In this document: positions 18,801 to 26,312 of the stretch, piece after piece
Position numbering within the stretch: position 1 is the first letter of the stretch
Layout of the letters: each line of letters opens with the position of its first letter
Assembly: GCF_040096355.1 (NCBI RefSeq)
Contig: NZ_JBBMEX010000003.1
Location: forward strand, 1-64,000
Direction of reading: 5' to 3'
DNA: 64,000 nt
DNA from: Maccoyibacter intestinihominis
Lineage (GTDB): Bacteria > Bacillota > Clostridia > Lachnospirales > Lachnospiraceae
Translations under genes and position numbers: made by a program
Notes under the pieces: model-generated
What the model was told of the DNA's origin: nothing
The model's database searches: none
The model's input: the letters and a program-made list of their open reading frames with translations, nothing else

Positions 18801-19282
18801 ACTAAAATATCTTTCATTTTCAGGCGGAAAGACCATGCATTATCCTCATCCTCACACCATGCCTCTATATCCTCCGGTGTGATCTGATACTGCATAAACT
18901 CCGAGATCAATGATTTTATTTCACTGACATACCCCATCTTTTTTAAATTACTTCCAAGGACGCTCATGCTGTCCCCATATTCTTCCGTTAAACGGCGTAA
19001 GATCAGATTTTTTCCGGTCTCTTCTAAAATCCGTATCTGATACATTCCCAATTCATCAAAAACACGAAATGCCAGACGTTCAAAACTTAACACGTCAATA
19101 TTCATGATCGCGTGATTTTTACTGCGTTCTACCAGTTCTTTTTGCGTCTGCATCGTGAACTGTTCCGGTACGATCAGTAAAAAGTCCTTTGTCCGGTCTT
19201 TTTTTGCCTCTTCTATAATTTTTTCATATAAATAATAGGACTTTCCGCCCCCGGACGGTCCAAATACAAATTGTAATGACAT
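15839..19282 (-). CDS. addB: ATP-dependent nuclease subunit AddB
   Basis: 1147-aa partner of AddA. The N terminus has FGPSGGGKSYYLYEKI, the AddB P-loop. The C-terminal nuclease domain includes VKIIDYKTGNTSF, and a final cysteine set (CDYCAYRSICGFD, with an earlier Cys in the 'AACACAHYLQYGL' region) matches the structural [4Fe-4S] staple of AddB. Together with AddA it forms the Firmicutes counterpart of RecBCD. It is the first gene of the addB-addA-maf cluster. Confidence 0.95.
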   Translation of the reverse strand: MSLQFVFGPSGGGKSYYLYEKIIEEAKKDRTKDFLLIVPEQFTMQTQKELVERSKNHAIMNIDVLSFERLAFRVFDELGMYQIRILEETGKNLILRRLTEEYGDSMSVLGSNLKKMGYVSEIKSLISEFMQYQITPEDIEAWCEDEDNAWSFRLKMKDILVIYRKFLEYLEGSYITSEEVLEECAKTAGRSVMLKDCNLIFDGFTGFTPVQVNLLKTLFPMTDRVWAAVTLDKRVDPFCVTGIQELFHMSQKMVRTLLELADEAKCEVLEPIWVEDGRQYRYGNAKALLHLEENLFRSSLKAYPKEQDEIQIQSCQNRKEELEFAAATISRMVREEDYRYRDFAIVSGAAADYANYVKEIFEAYGIPYFIDEKKTILFHPFIEFLRASLEMVEEDFSYESVMRYFRSGLSRQSTEEIDRLENYILATGIWGYRKWNHVFEKCPAGYCEETLEELNQIRSNFMECAGVFREVLAKKKTTVKEKTTALYQFLTAHEVEEKLRKMQLEFEEERDFAAAKEYEQIYGIVMDLLDKIVDLLGDEQFDITEYADVLDAGFEAAKVGVIPPGYDCVVLGDIERTRLDDIRVLFFAGVNDGIIPKAAAAGGILSGFDREHLLEKDIQLAPTPRERAFIQKFYLYLNMTKPKEHLILSYSRVDSEGKAIRPSYLIGQIKKMYPQIKVQEAFDRSMTIATPKSSMSYFLQGLLAQREQHGLHMEETAGKDWEALAHWYLENKDWAEPIYHLIDASYMQYHAKKLPGDLIHEIYGKVLESSVTRLERYAACACAHYLQYGLGLSERQMQDFTPADFGNVFHFAIESFSKSLRKEGLTWKDLEEEDSRRLEEHSFEESLERNRLLEEYDTKKSQFMIGQMKRVYHRTIETLREQVKRGKFRPEGYELVFSAANHLDAAQFVLNEEERMHLRGRIDRMDTYTTNEKVYVKIIDYKTGNTSFQLLNLYHGLQLQLVVYLNAALEVTAKKYPQKTTVPAGIFYYHVDDPYAEGRAEMSEEEIGEEILQRLKLDGIVNSEEDVWRAMDTEMESESHVIPVKLKKDGTISATSKTLSETAFSNVGAFATEKIKELGNGMLGGNIAAEPYLLDSKSGCDYCAYRSICGFDAKIPGYHYHELEKNLKDNDILKKISEDLTNKGGGE

Positions 19283-19371
19283 GTTCTACCTCTGCGCCTT
19301 TCCTGTTTTTATCCCATTGTTTTTATTATAGCTTAGATGTTTCCTCATATCTACCGGAAAAACAGAAAAAA

Positions 19372-19398
19372 TCCCGATACACCAATCATGTATCGGGG
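19372..19398 (-). terminator. Rubrerythrin terminator
   Basis: Nine to ten bp stem (CCCGATACA with TGTATCGGG, 7-nt loop) followed on the minus strand by ATTTTTTCTG, about 65 bp after the rubrerythrin stop. Confidence 0.8.
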
Positions 19399-19461
19399 TT
19401 TTCCTATGCTATCTCATCTTATATCCTATATTCTCATCCGGCACAATGGACGAATGATAGT

Positions 19462-20001
19462 TTAATAATTCTCTGCCTTTACCTGGAAGTAAGCCTGTGG
19501 ATGGTTACATACCGGACATACTTCCGGTGCTTTTTTACCAACACAGATATGTCCACAGTTAGAACACTGCCAGATTACATCGCCGTCTTTAGAAAATACC
19601 AGATCTCCTTCGATATTTGCTAACAGCTTGCGATATCTCTCCTCATGCTCTTTCTCTATTGCTGCAACACCTTCAAATAACGTTGCAATATCATCAAAGC
19701 CCTCTTCTCTTGCCTCTTTTGCAAACTGGTCATACATATCTGTCCACTCATAGTTCTCGCCCTCAGCTGCAGCCTTTAAGTTCTCGATAGTACTTCCGAC
19801 TGCACCGCCGTTTAACAGCTTATACCACATCTTTGCATGCTCTTTCTCATTTGCTGCTGTCTCTTCAAAAATATTGGCAATCTGAACATATCCATCCTTC
19901 TTTGCCTTAGATGCGAAATAAGTATATTTATTTCTTGCCATGGATTCTCCTGCGAATGCTGTCTGTAAGTTTGCTTCTGTCTTCGTACCTTTTAAATTCA
20001 T
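19462..20001 (-). CDS. rbr: Rubrerythrin
   Basis: Non-haem di-iron peroxidase (179 aa) that protects anaerobes from H2O2. The ferritin-like N-terminal domain has the di-iron ligands in FAGESMARNKY, FEETAANEKEHA and EEGFDDIATLFEGVAAIEKEHEERY. The C-terminal rubredoxin domain holds Fe(Cys)4 in CSNCGHIC and CPVC. Monocistronic: its own promoter upstream and a terminator downstream. A partial PerR-like box overlaps the -10, suggesting peroxide regulation. Confidence 0.96.
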   Translation of the reverse strand: MNLKGTKTEANLQTAFAGESMARNKYTYFASKAKKDGYVQIANIFEETAANEKEHAKMWYKLLNGGAVGSTIENLKAAAEGENYEWTDMYDQFAKEAREEGFDDIATLFEGVAAIEKEHEERYRKLLANIEGDLVFSKDGDVIWQCSNCGHICVGKKAPEVCPVCNHPQAYFQVKAENY

Positions 20002-20043
20002 ATTGTTTTCTCCTTTTCGATATTAGTAATTGTTACTGTTATC

Positions 20044-20074
20044 ATTATAATAGCATCTTTTGAAAAAAAGTCAA
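20044..20074 (-). promoter_or_regulatory. Rubrerythrin promoter with partial PerR-like box
   Basis: Minus strand TTGACT (20069-20074) and TATAAT (20044-20049) or TATTAT (20047-20052), spacing 19 or 16. The -10 region reads TTATAATGATAACAG, about 11 of 14 positions of the PerR consensus TTATAAT-N-ATTATAA. Suggestive only. Confidence 0.45.
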
Positions 20075-20161
20075 GTCCTTTTCTAAGAAAAATCTTTGAC
20101 CCAAATGTCACTCCCAAAATTTCTTTTCATATACTAGGGATAGTGAGAAAGGAGATTTTTT

Positions 20162-20983
20162 ATGTCAAACAAAACCATTTCTATTGCACAGGAGAATAAA
20201 CTTTTTGACGGTATTGATGTCAGCAGCTATCAGGGTACCATTGATTTTAACCGTGTAAAAGCCTCCGGGATCGATGTCGTTTATATCAAAGCCGGGGAAG
20301 GCGGTCAGATCACCGATCCATATTTTAAACAAAACTACTTAAAGGCAGCCAGAGCCGGATTGATCTTTGGTGCCTACTACTATGTGACCGCCAAAAATAC
20401 AAGTGAAGCAAAAGCACAGGCAAATGACTTTTTTAACCTGATCCGTGCTACCTCCTTTAATGCAAGACCGGCTATGGACTTTGAAGATTTCTCCGGTATG
20501 GAACGGGAAGATATCAATGAGATCGGACTGACTTTTTTAGAAGAATTAGAACGTTTGACGAAAATCACGCCGATGATCTATACCGACGCTTCCTCTGCGA
20601 AAACGATCTGGAGTGATGCATTTTCAAAATATCCGCTGTGGCTTGCCGATTACAGTGAACGCGATGAATTCCCGCCTGATATTACCGTCTGGGAGAGCTG
20701 GACGGGATTTCAGTATTCAAATACCGGTACGGTTCCGGGGATTTCCGGCAACGTAGATTTGAATAAATTCCGGGATGGCATTTTAATCTCACTATCCGAT
20801 TCTGATTCCTCTTCTGAAAAAGACAACACTGTAGAATACATTGTAAGACCCGGCGATACACTCTGGCAGATTGCAAGACGCTACGAAACGACCGTACCTG
20901 CCATTACCGCCCTCAATGGTATTGCGGACCCTGATCTGATCTATATCGGTCAGATTCTTCGTATCCCGGAAATGCAAAGATGA
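20162..20983 (+). CDS. GH25 lysozyme with C-terminal LysM
   Basis: Muramidase (273 aa): GH25 domain about 15-210 with FDGIDVSSYQGTIDF, VYIKAGEGG, YYYVTAKNT and the acidic pair in AMDFEDFSG, then a Ser/Asp linker and one LysM (YIVRPGDTLWQIARRYETT ... ILRIPE). It should cleave peptidoglycan and bind GlcNAc glycans. No N-terminal signal peptide is present; the protein begins MSNKTISIAQENKLFDG after AAAGGAG, 7 nt upstream. Export route is therefore unclear: lysis-type release, a non-classical path or a holin elsewhere. No other phage genes are near, so prophage origin is not supported. Confidence 0.9.
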   Translation: MSNKTISIAQENKLFDGIDVSSYQGTIDFNRVKASGIDVVYIKAGEGGQITDPYFKQNYLKAARAGLIFGAYYYVTAKNTSEAKAQANDFFNLIRATSFNARPAMDFEDFSGMEREDINEIGLTFLEELERLTKITPMIYTDASSAKTIWSDAFSKYPLWLADYSERDEFPPDITVWESWTGFQYSNTGTVPGISGNVDLNKFRDGILISLSDSDSSSEKDNTVEYIVRPGDTLWQIARRYETTVPAITALNGIADPDLIYIGQILRIPEMQR

Positions 20984-20993
20984 TCCCATAGAG

Positions 20994-21029
20994 AAAAAAG
21001 ACCCATACCGGTACGCTCCGATGTGGGTC
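20994..21029 (-). terminator. Terminator of dus
   Basis: GACCCA / TGGGTC stem (arms 21000-21005, 21024-21029) followed on the minus strand by TTTTTTCTC. It sits between the convergent lysozyme and dus genes. Confidence 0.7.
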
Positions 21030-21033
21030 ATTT

Positions 21034-21993
21034 CTATTCTGTCAATAATCCTACCTCATGGTTTTCAAAAATATGACTTACCGCCGCCTCATATTCTGCA
21101 AAATGCTGTGCCTTTTTTATCTTTTTCACATCACGTTCTGCACCCTGAAATGCTGTGATAAAATATCCCCACAGCTCTTTCATCTTAAACAATACGCTCC
21201 GCTCATCCGGCGCAAACAATGTCCGATAACTTTCATAAAGAGTATCATGAAATCTATGCAGTTCTTCTTTTTTCAGCGTTTCTCCACCCTGCAGCTCACG
21301 CACCAGTGCCGGATTGCTTAACAGCCCTCTTCCGCACATGATGCTTTCTAATTCCGGAAATTCTGCTTTTAACTCTGCTGCATCCGATACCGTAAAAATA
21401 TCTCCATTGTAGCAGACCGGATTTACGCTTTCTTTCAAAAACTCTCCAAAGACCTGACGATTTGGCTGATTTTTATAAAAATCACTGCGGACACGGGGAT
21501 GGATGATGACCTCGGCAAACGGATAACGATTGAATACCTTCTGTAAATCTTCAAATTCTTCTGCATCCTCTATTCCGATCCTGGTTTTCACAGAGATCTT
21601 CATTTTTTCTAAATCCGCTTTTTGAAACACCTCGTCAAAAAAAGCATCCAGCTTATCCGCATCCTCTAAAAAACCCGCTCCCCTGCCCTTAGAAACAACG
21701 GTTCCCGACGGACATCCTAAGTTCAGGTTTACCTCTTGATATCCAAAAGCGGCAAGTTCCTTCATCGTACGCAAAAAATAATCGGAACGATTGGTCAATA
21801 TCTGTGGCACGACACAGATCCCACGATTATTTTCCGGTAAAATATCCCGTTTCTCCCTTGGTGTAAAACAGCGGTTCTGGTTCGGTGACACAAAAGGCGT
21901 AAAATATTTATCAATTCCCGGAAATATGGCATGATGTGCATTGCGGTAAACATATCCGGTAACCCCTTCCATGGGTGCAAAATAGTAATTCAT
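21034..21993 (-). CDS. dus: tRNA-dihydrouridine synthase
   Basis: FMN-dependent Dus-family reductase (319 aa) that converts uridine to dihydrouridine in the tRNA D-loop. The N terminus YYFAPMEGVTGYVYR is the FMN-binding motif; EVNLNLGCPSGTVVSKGRGAGFL carries the catalytic cysteine in the family's N-x-GCP motif; VKTRIG and IIHPRVRSDFY follow. It is shorter and diverged from DusB, closer to the DusC/DUS-like group of Firmicutes. Monocistronic. Confidence 0.9.
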   Translation of the reverse strand: MNYYFAPMEGVTGYVYRNAHHAIFPGIDKYFTPFVSPNQNRCFTPREKRDILPENNRGICVVPQILTNRSDYFLRTMKELAAFGYQEVNLNLGCPSGTVVSKGRGAGFLEDADKLDAFFDEVFQKADLEKMKISVKTRIGIEDAEEFEDLQKVFNRYPFAEVIIHPRVRSDFYKNQPNRQVFGEFLKESVNPVCYNGDIFTVSDAAELKAEFPELESIMCGRGLLSNPALVRELQGGETLKKEELHRFHDTLYESYRTLFAPDERSVLFKMKELWGYFITAFQGAERDVKKIKKAQHFAEYEAAVSHIFENHEVGLLTE

Positions 21994-22130
21994 GTCCTAC
22001 TCTCTTTCTTTCATTTTTCTGTAGTATTGTACTTCTTTTTTTCAATAAGGAAGTCTTACATTTTCCTTTTCTTTCTGACAAAAATGTAATATAATGTAAA
22101 AAAATAGTTTTTTTACAGGAGGTGATTTCT

Positions 22131-22433
22131 TTGAGAAAAAAATATCTGCGTAGTTCTTTCTCTGTTGAAGCAGAAAAATACGAGCCGGGTAAAAACATGG
22201 AAGATGGCTTTGAACCTTGGACAAAGGTCGTTACAGCCGGCTGGATCATTACCGAAGGACTCGTAAAACTGGAACGTGAAAATGGTCAGCTTGTATGCCC
22301 ATTTATCAAAAACCGCCGTGGTGTGATCTTTATTCGTGAAGGCGATTACATTATCTATGAAGAAGGCGGCGAACGTCACTGCTGCGGTGAAGACAAATTC
22401 AGTACCCGGTTTAAACCGGATGAATCTGCGTAG
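22131..22433 (+). CDS. Conserved-looking small protein of unknown function, TTG start
   Basis: A 100-residue protein I do not recognise. AGGAGG lies 8 nt before TTG at 22131, so I use that start; a GTG at 22122 falls inside the Shine-Dalgarno. After a basic N terminus (RKKYLRSSF) the protein appears beta-rich, with GWIITEGLVKLERENGQLVCPFI and REGDYIIYEEGGERHCC. No signal peptide. It has its own terminator, and stands alone between dus and the MATE gene. Confidence 0.65.
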   Translation: MRKKYLRSSFSVEAEKYEPGKNMEDGFEPWTKVVTAGWIITEGLVKLERENGQLVCPFIKNRRGVIFIREGDYIIYEEGGERHCCGEDKFSTRFKPDESA

Positions 22434-22464
22434 CAGACTTCACACTTATCGTTTTACTTTGTAA

Positions 22465-22509
22465 AAAATCCTGTTTTTCCTCCCTTACGGATGGATGTAA
22501 CAGGATTTT
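22465..22509. terminator. Bidirectional terminator
   Basis: Eleven-bp stem (22465-22475 with 22499-22509) around a 23-nt loop, with T-rich tracts on both sides, between the plus-strand small gene and the minus-strand MATE gene. Confidence 0.7.
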
Positions 22510-22532
22510 CTTCTTTTATCCTATTTTGTTAT

Positions 22533-23903
22533 CTATTTTAAGACTCCCGCTTTTTTCTCCACACATCGTTTTGCCCAGATAAAACAGCAGATATGTGCAA
22601 AAAACGTGATCGCCCAGGTAATCGGATACGATACATAAATCATGTGGACTGTATGATACTTTGGTATTTGAAAAATCGTTGCAAGCCAAACCAGTCGTAA
22701 ACCGCATGCGCCGATCATAGACACGATCATCGGCATGATCGAGTAACCGATCCCACGCAATGCACCGACCATCACATCCATCATTCCGCATAATGCATAG
22801 GTCACGGAAACTACTTTTAAGCGGACCATCCCCGCTGCAATGACTTTACTGCTGGAAGAATAAATGCTAAGCAGTGGATGTCCGAAAAATACCACCAGAT
22901 TTCCTAACACCAGCCCTACCACGGTCACACAGATTTCTCCCGTGATCACAATCTTATTGATCCGCTTATAATTTCCTGCTCCCATATTCTGACCGGTAAA
23001 TGAGATGGTTGCCTGATGAAATGCGTTCATGGCAAAGTAGACAAAACTCTCAATATTGGCCGCCACTGAATTACCGGCAACCGTAACGGCTCCAAAGGAA
23101 TTAATGGAGGACTGTATCACAACATTGGATAACGAGAAAATAATTCCCTGTACTCCTGCCGGCAGTCCGATTTTTAAGATTCCTAAAAATTTGTCCTTAT
23201 GAATGTGAAGCTGTCTGATTTCTAAGCGGATTACTCCTTTTTCTTTGATCAGACACCGAAGCACCAGACCTGCGGAAATGCACTGTGAAATCACGGTTGC
23301 CATGGCAACTCCTGCCACATCCAAGTGAAATCCGATGACAAAGAGCAGATTTAAGATAACATTGACTACTCCCGCTCCAAACAGATAATACAGTGGCCGT
23401 TTAGTGTCGCCCACTGCACGCAGGATCGCACTGCCAAAATTGTAGACCATGGTTGCCGTCATCCCCAGAAAATAAATCCGCAAATAGAGTGCCGCTAAAT
23501 GCAGCACCTCTTTTGGTGTCTGCATCCATATCAAAATCTGTTTTGCACCAAAACAGCCAAGCACCGTTAAGATAATTCCACTATAAATACTTAACAATAT
23601 TGCAGTATGTACTGTCTGTTTTAACTCTTCCTCTCTTTTTGCTCCATAATAACGTGCCACCAAAACGTTTGCACCAATGGACAGTCCTAAAAATAAGTTC
23701 GTCAGCAATCCGATCAATGACGTGTTAGACCCCACTGCTGCTAACGAATTATCGCCCGCATATCTGCCCACCACAACAATATCCGCTGCATTAAACAATA
23801 GCTGCAGCATACTAGAACACATCAACGGTATCGTAAACAGCAGCATTTTGCTTAAGATCGGACCGTTACACATGTCAATCTCATAACTTTTCTTTTGTTC
23901 CAT
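22533..23903 (-). CDS. MATE family efflux transporter
   Basis: Polytopic MATE antiporter (456 aa from the chosen start) expected to expel drugs or cationic metabolites using Na+ or H+. Twelve hydrophobic segments are visible, with SMLQLLFNAADIVVVGRYAGDNSLAAVGS in the first repeat and an equivalent VTVAGNSVAANIESFVYFAMNAFHQATISFTGQN in the second. I start at the ATG at 23903 (MEQKKSYEIDM), with AAGGG upstream, rather than 23951, since preceding residues are not typical. Substrate unknown. Confidence 0.9.
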   Translation of the reverse strand: MEQKKSYEIDMCNGPILSKMLLFTIPLMCSSMLQLLFNAADIVVVGRYAGDNSLAAVGSNTSLIGLLTNLFLGLSIGANVLVARYYGAKREEELKQTVHTAILLSIYSGIILTVLGCFGAKQILIWMQTPKEVLHLAALYLRIYFLGMTATMVYNFGSAILRAVGDTKRPLYYLFGAGVVNVILNLLFVIGFHLDVAGVAMATVISQCISAGLVLRCLIKEKGVIRLEIRQLHIHKDKFLGILKIGLPAGVQGIIFSLSNVVIQSSINSFGAVTVAGNSVAANIESFVYFAMNAFHQATISFTGQNMGAGNYKRINKIVITGEICVTVVGLVLGNLVVFFGHPLLSIYSSSSKVIAAGMVRLKVVSVTYALCGMMDVMVGALRGIGYSIMPMIVSMIGACGLRLVWLATIFQIPKYHTVHMIYVSYPITWAITFFAHICCFIWAKRCVEKKAGVLK

Positions 23904-23947
23904 TTTCTGATCATCCCTTAATATACTACTTTTAAAACGTGAAAGGA

Positions 23948-23980
23948 GCACCAGTAGAAAACAATGTTTTCCATTGGTGC
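23948..23980. other. Hairpin in the MATE leader
   Basis: GCACCA...GAAAA pairs with TTTTC...TGGTGC around a short loop, 45 bp before the MATE start. The best T-run is on the plus strand. It could terminate the toxin-antitoxin transcript or act in the MATE leader; I cannot choose. Confidence 0.35.
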
Positions 23981-24081
23981 CTGCTCTTTTTCCTATATTA
24001 TTGTACTCTATGCTTTTGTGAGATACAATATGTTTATTGAGATTTTGTATTTATCCCAAGATATGATTTAAAACTCAACTC

Positions 24082-24438
24082 CTATAAACAGTATTCCTTT
24101 ACTAACGCTTCAATCTCCTTATTACTTGGAATTTTATTATCTTCTTTCTTATAATATATGGTCAACAAGTAAATCTCATAATCATTTTTAACAACATAGT
24201 AAATCATTCGATACCCATTAGACTTCCCAACTCTTGTATCTGTATTAGCAATGCGAACTTTTACCGTTTCATTATCATCAAAAACCAATCCCGGAATTGC
24301 ATCGCCAAGAAGATTTCCCTTTTCTAGTTCTTTTACTATATCATCCACATCCTCCAATATGTGTTTGAACTTTTTCTTTTTCAAATAATAACGTAGATCA
24401 TCTTCAAATTGTTTTGTCGGTATAATCTCAAATTGCAT
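24082..24438 (-). CDS. RelE/ParE-superfamily toxin
   Basis: Toxin (118 aa) of a type II pair. The fold pattern is visible: N-terminal IIPTKQFEDDLRYYLKKKKF, then VKVRIANTDTRVGKSNGYRMIYYVVKND, where R and Y residues match RelE-like ribosome-dependent RNases or ParE gyrase poisons. The gene starts 3 nt after the antitoxin stop. Which target it hits cannot be told from sequence. Confidence 0.8.
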   Translation of the reverse strand: MQFEIIPTKQFEDDLRYYLKKKKFKHILEDVDDIVKELEKGNLLGDAIPGLVFDDNETVKVRIANTDTRVGKSNGYRMIYYVVKNDYEIYLLTIYYKKEDNKIPSNKEIEALVKEYCL

Positions 24439-24441
24439 TTA

Positions 24442-24600
24442 TTATTCATCCTCTGTTACTTCTTTTTTCATGCGATTTTTCAAGTCATTCCAACTGCGTT
24501 TTGGAATCTTACCTTCACGCATCATTTTTACTTCCTGGCATGATTTTTCTAATGATTCCAATATCGTACATGGTCTTTCAATATTCATTGTTGCGCTCAT
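24442..24600 (-). CDS. Antitoxin partner of the RelE/ParE toxin
   Basis: A 52-residue protein beginning MSATMNIERPCTILES, with AGGAGG 8 nt before the ATG at 24600; a longer frame to 24648 lacks this support. The C-terminal half is charged and helical (EVKMMREGKIPKRSWNDL), as expected for the toxin-wrapping segment of a small antitoxin. Assignment rests on size and position directly upstream of a RelE-like toxin. Confidence 0.72.
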   Translation of the reverse strand: MSATMNIERPCTILESLEKSCQEVKMMREGKIPKRSWNDLKNRMKKEVTEDE

Positions 24601-24633
24601 ATCAGATTCCTCCTCTTTCTTTTCCTCACACAT

Positions 24634-24662
24634 ATTATAACACTCCAATCATCACAATACAA
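24634..24662 (-). promoter_or_regulatory. Promoter of the toxin-antitoxin pair
   Basis: Minus strand TTGTAT (24657-24662), 17-bp spacer, TATAAT (24634-24639), about 35 bp upstream of the antitoxin start. The AT-rich stretch 24663-24860 behind it shows no gene. Confidence 0.6.
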
Positions 24663-24861
24663 TGACGGAACATATAATAAACTAATATAATCTCAATCGA
24701 TTGTTTCAGTCTATCGCATGCTTCGTCACAACTTAAGTTTCTCAACCGATATAGACTTATTTATATGTTCAAATAATCATTGTACTTCTTTTCCGCTAAT
24801 ATTTTAACCATATTTTTATTGTATTAAAATGACTTACAACAGTCTACAATGACATTTTTTA

Positions 24862-24908
24862 ATATACAAAAAACATCGACAAAAAAGCTGTTCTTTCTGT
24901 CAATGTTT
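24862..24908 (-). terminator. Terminator of the GNAT gene
   Basis: Ten-bp stem with one G.T pair (24871-24880 with 24899-24908) followed by TTTTTGTATATT on the minus strand, about 95 bp after the GNAT stop. Confidence 0.65.
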
Positions 24909-25001
24909 AGCATTTGTGAATTCCTTCGTAATGTTTATTACAACGTACGTCCTCGCATACATCAATTAGGCTCCTAAGTAAACTCCAGGATGTATGAACC
25001 A

Positions 25002-25448
25002 CTATACCGTTAATGCAAGTTCCAATTCATCCTCGTCCTCATTCCCTGTCATTTCAAATCCCAAGGATTTATACATATTAAGCGCATAGGTATTGTTTTT
25101 ATTGCAGGTAAGAACGACCCTGTCAGAATTACCAAAAGGCTTCTCTTCAATATAATCCAATATCAGTTTCAATGCTGCTTTTCCATAGCCTTTGCCCTGC
25201 TGTGTCTCATCTATCATCATGTGCCAGATATCATATTCCGGAACATCATAGTCATAGATCACCATCATATATCCGACCATCCGGTCATCCTCATAAATTC
25301 CAAACGGCTGACACTGATCACGATAAACATACGCCTGTGCAAGACTACGGATAGGATGAGAAACAAATTCTTCCTGATCTTTTTTCAATTTTAAATTGAA
25401 TGCATCAATAAAATTATCCTCTGTAATACCTTTTAAAGTAACTGCCAT
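25002..25448 (-). CDS. GNAT N-acetyltransferase (polyamine acetyltransferase-like)
   Basis: GNAT enzyme (148 aa) that transfers acetyl from acetyl-CoA to an amine. The acetyl-CoA loop is QQGKGYGKAAL (about residues 87-97), preceded by DIWHMMIDE and followed by LTCNKNNTYALNMYKSLGF. The WHMMID and DIW pattern resembles BltD-type spermine/spermidine acetyltransferases, so a polyamine substrate is plausible but not proven. Single gene with its own terminator. Confidence 0.8.
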   Translation of the reverse strand: MAVTLKGITEDNFIDAFNLKLKKDQEEFVSHPIRSLAQAYVYRDQCQPFGIYEDDRMVGYMMVIYDYDVPEYDIWHMMIDETQQGKGYGKAALKLILDYIEEKPFGNSDRVVLTCNKNNTYALNMYKSLGFEMTGNEDEDELELALTV

Positions 25449-25575
25449 AAATAAATTCTCCTCATATGTGTGATTTTTTAATTCCTATTTATTCTATCAT
25501 AAAAATAATGGTGCTGTATATTACTTATCTATATACACACTACCATTCTTGTTCTTCATATTAATATTTCAATTT

Positions 25576-26171
25576 TTATGATTCGTCTAACAGCCACTCC
25601 ACAATATCGCACACCTCAATTCCTTCATAGGTGTATTTCGGATGTTTTGTTCGCGCTATGATCATCTTTGGAAAAACATCCCTTATCTGTAGTAATGGCG
25701 AATACTCTCTTTCAAAAGTCGCCTGAGCAGAAATATTGTCACTCACTTGAATATAAGTATTTAATATATTTTCCTATGGTCACATGATTGGTTGCTACAT
25801 CATGTGCTTTTAAAATATCACTTATTTTATTGGGCGATGTAAGATTACTGATATTATCCATCAAAAACTCACTTAATTGACGCAGAACCTGTGTATCCGG
25901 CAAATTATATTTTTGTACCAGATCTCTATTCACGATCGTTTCATATACCTCTTTGATATATGTTGTTCGATCCAGATCGGCACTAAGTAAGAATGCATTT
26001 GATCCAGTCACATAAATATCATATTTATTTTTTGAATACAGACTGTTAATTGCCAATTCAAATTTAGGACACAACTGCACTTCATCAACAAACAGATAAT
26101 TTTTCTTATTCAGGAGTATCTTTTAATGCCTTCATCCTTTCTAAATATCTTTTTCGAATAATTGTCTTCAT
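25576..26171 (-). pseudogene. AAA ATPase/DUF4143 protein, broken by internal deletions
   Basis: Remains of a COG1373-type ATPase. Reading the minus strand from an ATG at 26171: the N terminus MKTIIRKRYLERMKALKDT ends in a stop; another frame resumes at KNYLFVDEVQLCPKFELAIN, so the Walker A half is gone. VTGSNAFLLSADL then joins directly to DRTTYIKEVYETIV, so the sensor/linker part is missing. After NHVTIGKYIKYL the frame shifts to IQVSDNISAQATFEREYSPLL and ends IVEWLLDES at 25576, with the middle of the C-terminal nuclease-like part lost. A full family member is about 400 aa; about half is left. It cannot bind ATP. Family assignment is from recall of typical members. Confidence 0.75.
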
Positions 26172-26273
26172 CTGCTCACCACTTTCGAAACTTTAAAATT
26201 TTTACACTTTCGAAACCGCTCTTAAAATCCAACTTCGACTGCACTCTCTATTAACTAATAAAGCTACTACAAC

Positions 26274-26311
26274 ATAAAATGACTGCCAAACTATATTGAC
26301 AGTCATTTTAT
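26274..26311 (-). terminator. Terminator of the small membrane protein gene
   Basis: Perfect 12-bp stem (26274-26285 with 26300-26311) directly after the stop at 26313; the A-rich 5' arm gives a U-rich end on the minus strand. Confidence 0.75.
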
Positions 26312-26312
26312 A

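Noticed and set aside
20162..20983. Prophage remnant around the GH25 lysozyme
   Set aside because: No holin, tail, integrase or other phage gene on either side; neighbours are rubrerythrin and dus.
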